62,474 bases of DNA. It comes from an uncultured Microbacterium sp. Lineage in GTDB: Bacteria; Actinomycetota; Actinomycetes; Actinomycetales; Microbacteriaceae. The notes beneath the pieces were generated by a model, which was given only the letters and a program-made list of their open reading frames with translations, made no database searches and was not told the DNA's origin. How positions within the stretch are numbered: position 1 is the stretch's first letter; every line of letters starts with the position of its first letter. The position numbers and the translations under genes are program-made. The DNA is taken from assembly GCA_947503655.1 (NCBI GenBank), contig CANNEP010000004.1, positions 1 through 62,474 on the forward strand, in the 5' to 3' direction. Shown piece after piece: positions 61,611 through 62,474 of this stretch.

Positions 61611-62474
61611 ATGCAAGACTCTGAAGCACGCGAACTTTTAACCCCCGAGGAGTTCCGCGCGCTCACGGCGGCGATCACCGATTCGGTTGGCACCGTCATT
61701 GATGGCAAGCCTGGCGCGCTCAGCGCGGCGCTCGTGTGTTTGTTGGCCGAGGGACACCTGCTGATCGAAGATGTTCCGGGCGTCGGCAAGACGATGCTCG
61801 CGCGGGCTCTCGCTTCGTCGATAGACGCGGTCGTGCGACGAATTCAGTTCACGCCCGATTTGCTCCCCGGCGACGTGACGGGCGTGTCGGTGTTCAATCC
61901 GGTTTCGCGAGAGTTCGAATTCAAGCCCGGCGCCGTCTTTGCCAACATCGTCATCGCGGACGAGATCAACCGCGCTTCACCGAAGACGCAGTCGGCGCTT
62001 CTCGAAGCGATGGAAGAGCACCAGGTCACCGTCGACGGTGAGACACACCAGTTGCCTGCGCCCTTTCTCGTCGTTGCCACGCAGAACCCCCTCGAGATGG
62101 AGGGCACCTACGCGCTGCCCGAAGCCCAGCGCGACCGCTTCATGATGCGCCTGTCGATGGGGTATCCCGACGCGAACGCCGAAATGGCGATGCTGCGTCA
62201 GCGCGACGTGCGCAACCCGCTCGAGGGCATTAAGGCGGTTGTGGATGCCGCGACGGTGCGACGCCTCATTTGGTTCGCACGCAACATTCACGTCTCCCCC
62301 GTCATTGAGTCGTACGCCGTGCAACTCATTCAGGCGACCCGCACACACCCTGAGGTGCGCCTCGGCGCGAGCCCGCGAGCCACCCTGCAGCTCGTGCGTG
62401 CCGCAAAAGTGTGGGCTGCGCTGAACGATCGTGCCTTTGTCATTCCTGATGACATCACCGACCTGTTGGAGCCG
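61611..62474 (+). CDS. MoxR-family AAA+ ATPase (3' truncated by window end)
   Basis: 288 codons open to the window edge. ATG 61611 (MQDSEARELLTPEEF); an ATG at 61599 is in frame. Walker A IEDVPGVGKTMLARAL near 53-68, Walker B IVIADEINRASPKTQSALLEAMEE near 113-136, sensor I FLVVATQNPLEMEGTYALPEAQRDRF near 151-176. MoxR ATPases remodel VWA-domain proteins and are often followed by DUF58 and transglutaminase genes in envelope-related operons; those would lie beyond the window. Confidence 0.9.
   Translation, partial: MQDSEARELLTPEEFRALTAAITDSVGTVIDGKPGALSAALVCLLAEGHLLIEDVPGVGKTMLARALASSIDAVVRRIQFTPDLLPGDVTGVSVFNPVSREFEFKPGAVFANIVIADEINRASPKTQSALLEAMEEHQVTVDGETHQLPAPFLVVATQNPLEMEGTYALPEAQRDRFMMRLSMGYPDANAEMAMLRQRDVRNPLEGIKAVVDAATVRRLIWFARNIHVSPVIESYAVQLIQATRTHPEVRLGASPRATLQLVRAAKVWAALNDRAFVIPDDITDLLEP

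Overview
The window is about 62 kb of high-GC actinobacterial chromosome. I judge it to be from a Microbacteriaceae-type organism (Microbacterium or a relative). The evidence is the codon usage, many GTG and TTG starts, a TopA with a Lys/Ala-rich tail, a sigK-rskA pair beside dipZ, a DUF4244 Flp-like pilin locus, a tau/RecR arrangement on one strand, and acs, mqo and pta-ackA central metabolism. I see no ribosomal RNA operon, CRISPR array, IS element or prophage.

Layout. 1-2.0 kb: end of dipZ, the sigma factor SigK, its membrane anti-sigma factor, tRNA-Lys. 2.2-4.3 kb: a conserved actinobacterial protein, a candidate structured small RNA (2937-3024), nicotinamidase, a small membrane protein, tRNA-Thr. 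4.4-10.8 kb (minus strand): topA, tmk, holB and a secreted tripeptidyl-peptidase-like lipoprotein. 11-14 kb: a polytopic membrane protein and three tandem single-pass membrane proteins. 14.1-17.4 kb: a compact Tad/Flp pilus locus that ends in a TadG-like/M23 peptidase fusion. 17.9-28.8 kb: acetyl-CoA synthetase, RidA, a bifunctional PASTA penicillin-binding protein, a metallophosphatase, tRNA-Pro, a phosphomannomutase-like HAD enzyme, galE, tdk, mqo. 28.9-42.9 kb: asd, a flavin oxidoreductase, a RelBE-type toxin-antitoxin pair between two near-identical terminators, galK-galT with a divergent LacI regulator and glycerate kinase, an HNH nuclease, lysC, a DMT transporter, recR, dnaX. 42.9-54.6 kb: an accessory carbohydrate locus (M29 peptidase, FGGY kinase, BtpA/SgcQ protein, DeoR, DhaL, DhaK, ribose-type ABC transporter, second DeoR). 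54.6-57.9 kb: GH65 phosphorylase and beta-phosphoglucomutase. 58-61.5 kb: ackA, pta and the SRP RNA. The window ends inside a moxR ATPase gene.

How it works together. Gal genes, GH65/PGM, acs, pta-ackA and mqo describe a heterotroph that uses galactosides, alpha-disaccharides and acetate. The 43-54 kb locus looks like a self-contained uptake and phosphorylation pathway for an unidentified small sugar or polyol, with two local DeoR repressors and extensive stop/start overlap.

The most unusual signal is not a gene. The 7-mer GGTTCCG (or its complement CGGAACC) occurs roughly 85 times by my count, about six times expectation. It often extends to TGGTTCCG, and five copies are joined head to head as the perfect palindrome GGTTCCGGAACC. 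It lies in coding regions in several frames, in intergenic DNA and in terminator stems, with no strand bias, and it is scarce across the 43-54 kb accessory locus. This resembles an uptake-sequence or genome-signature element.
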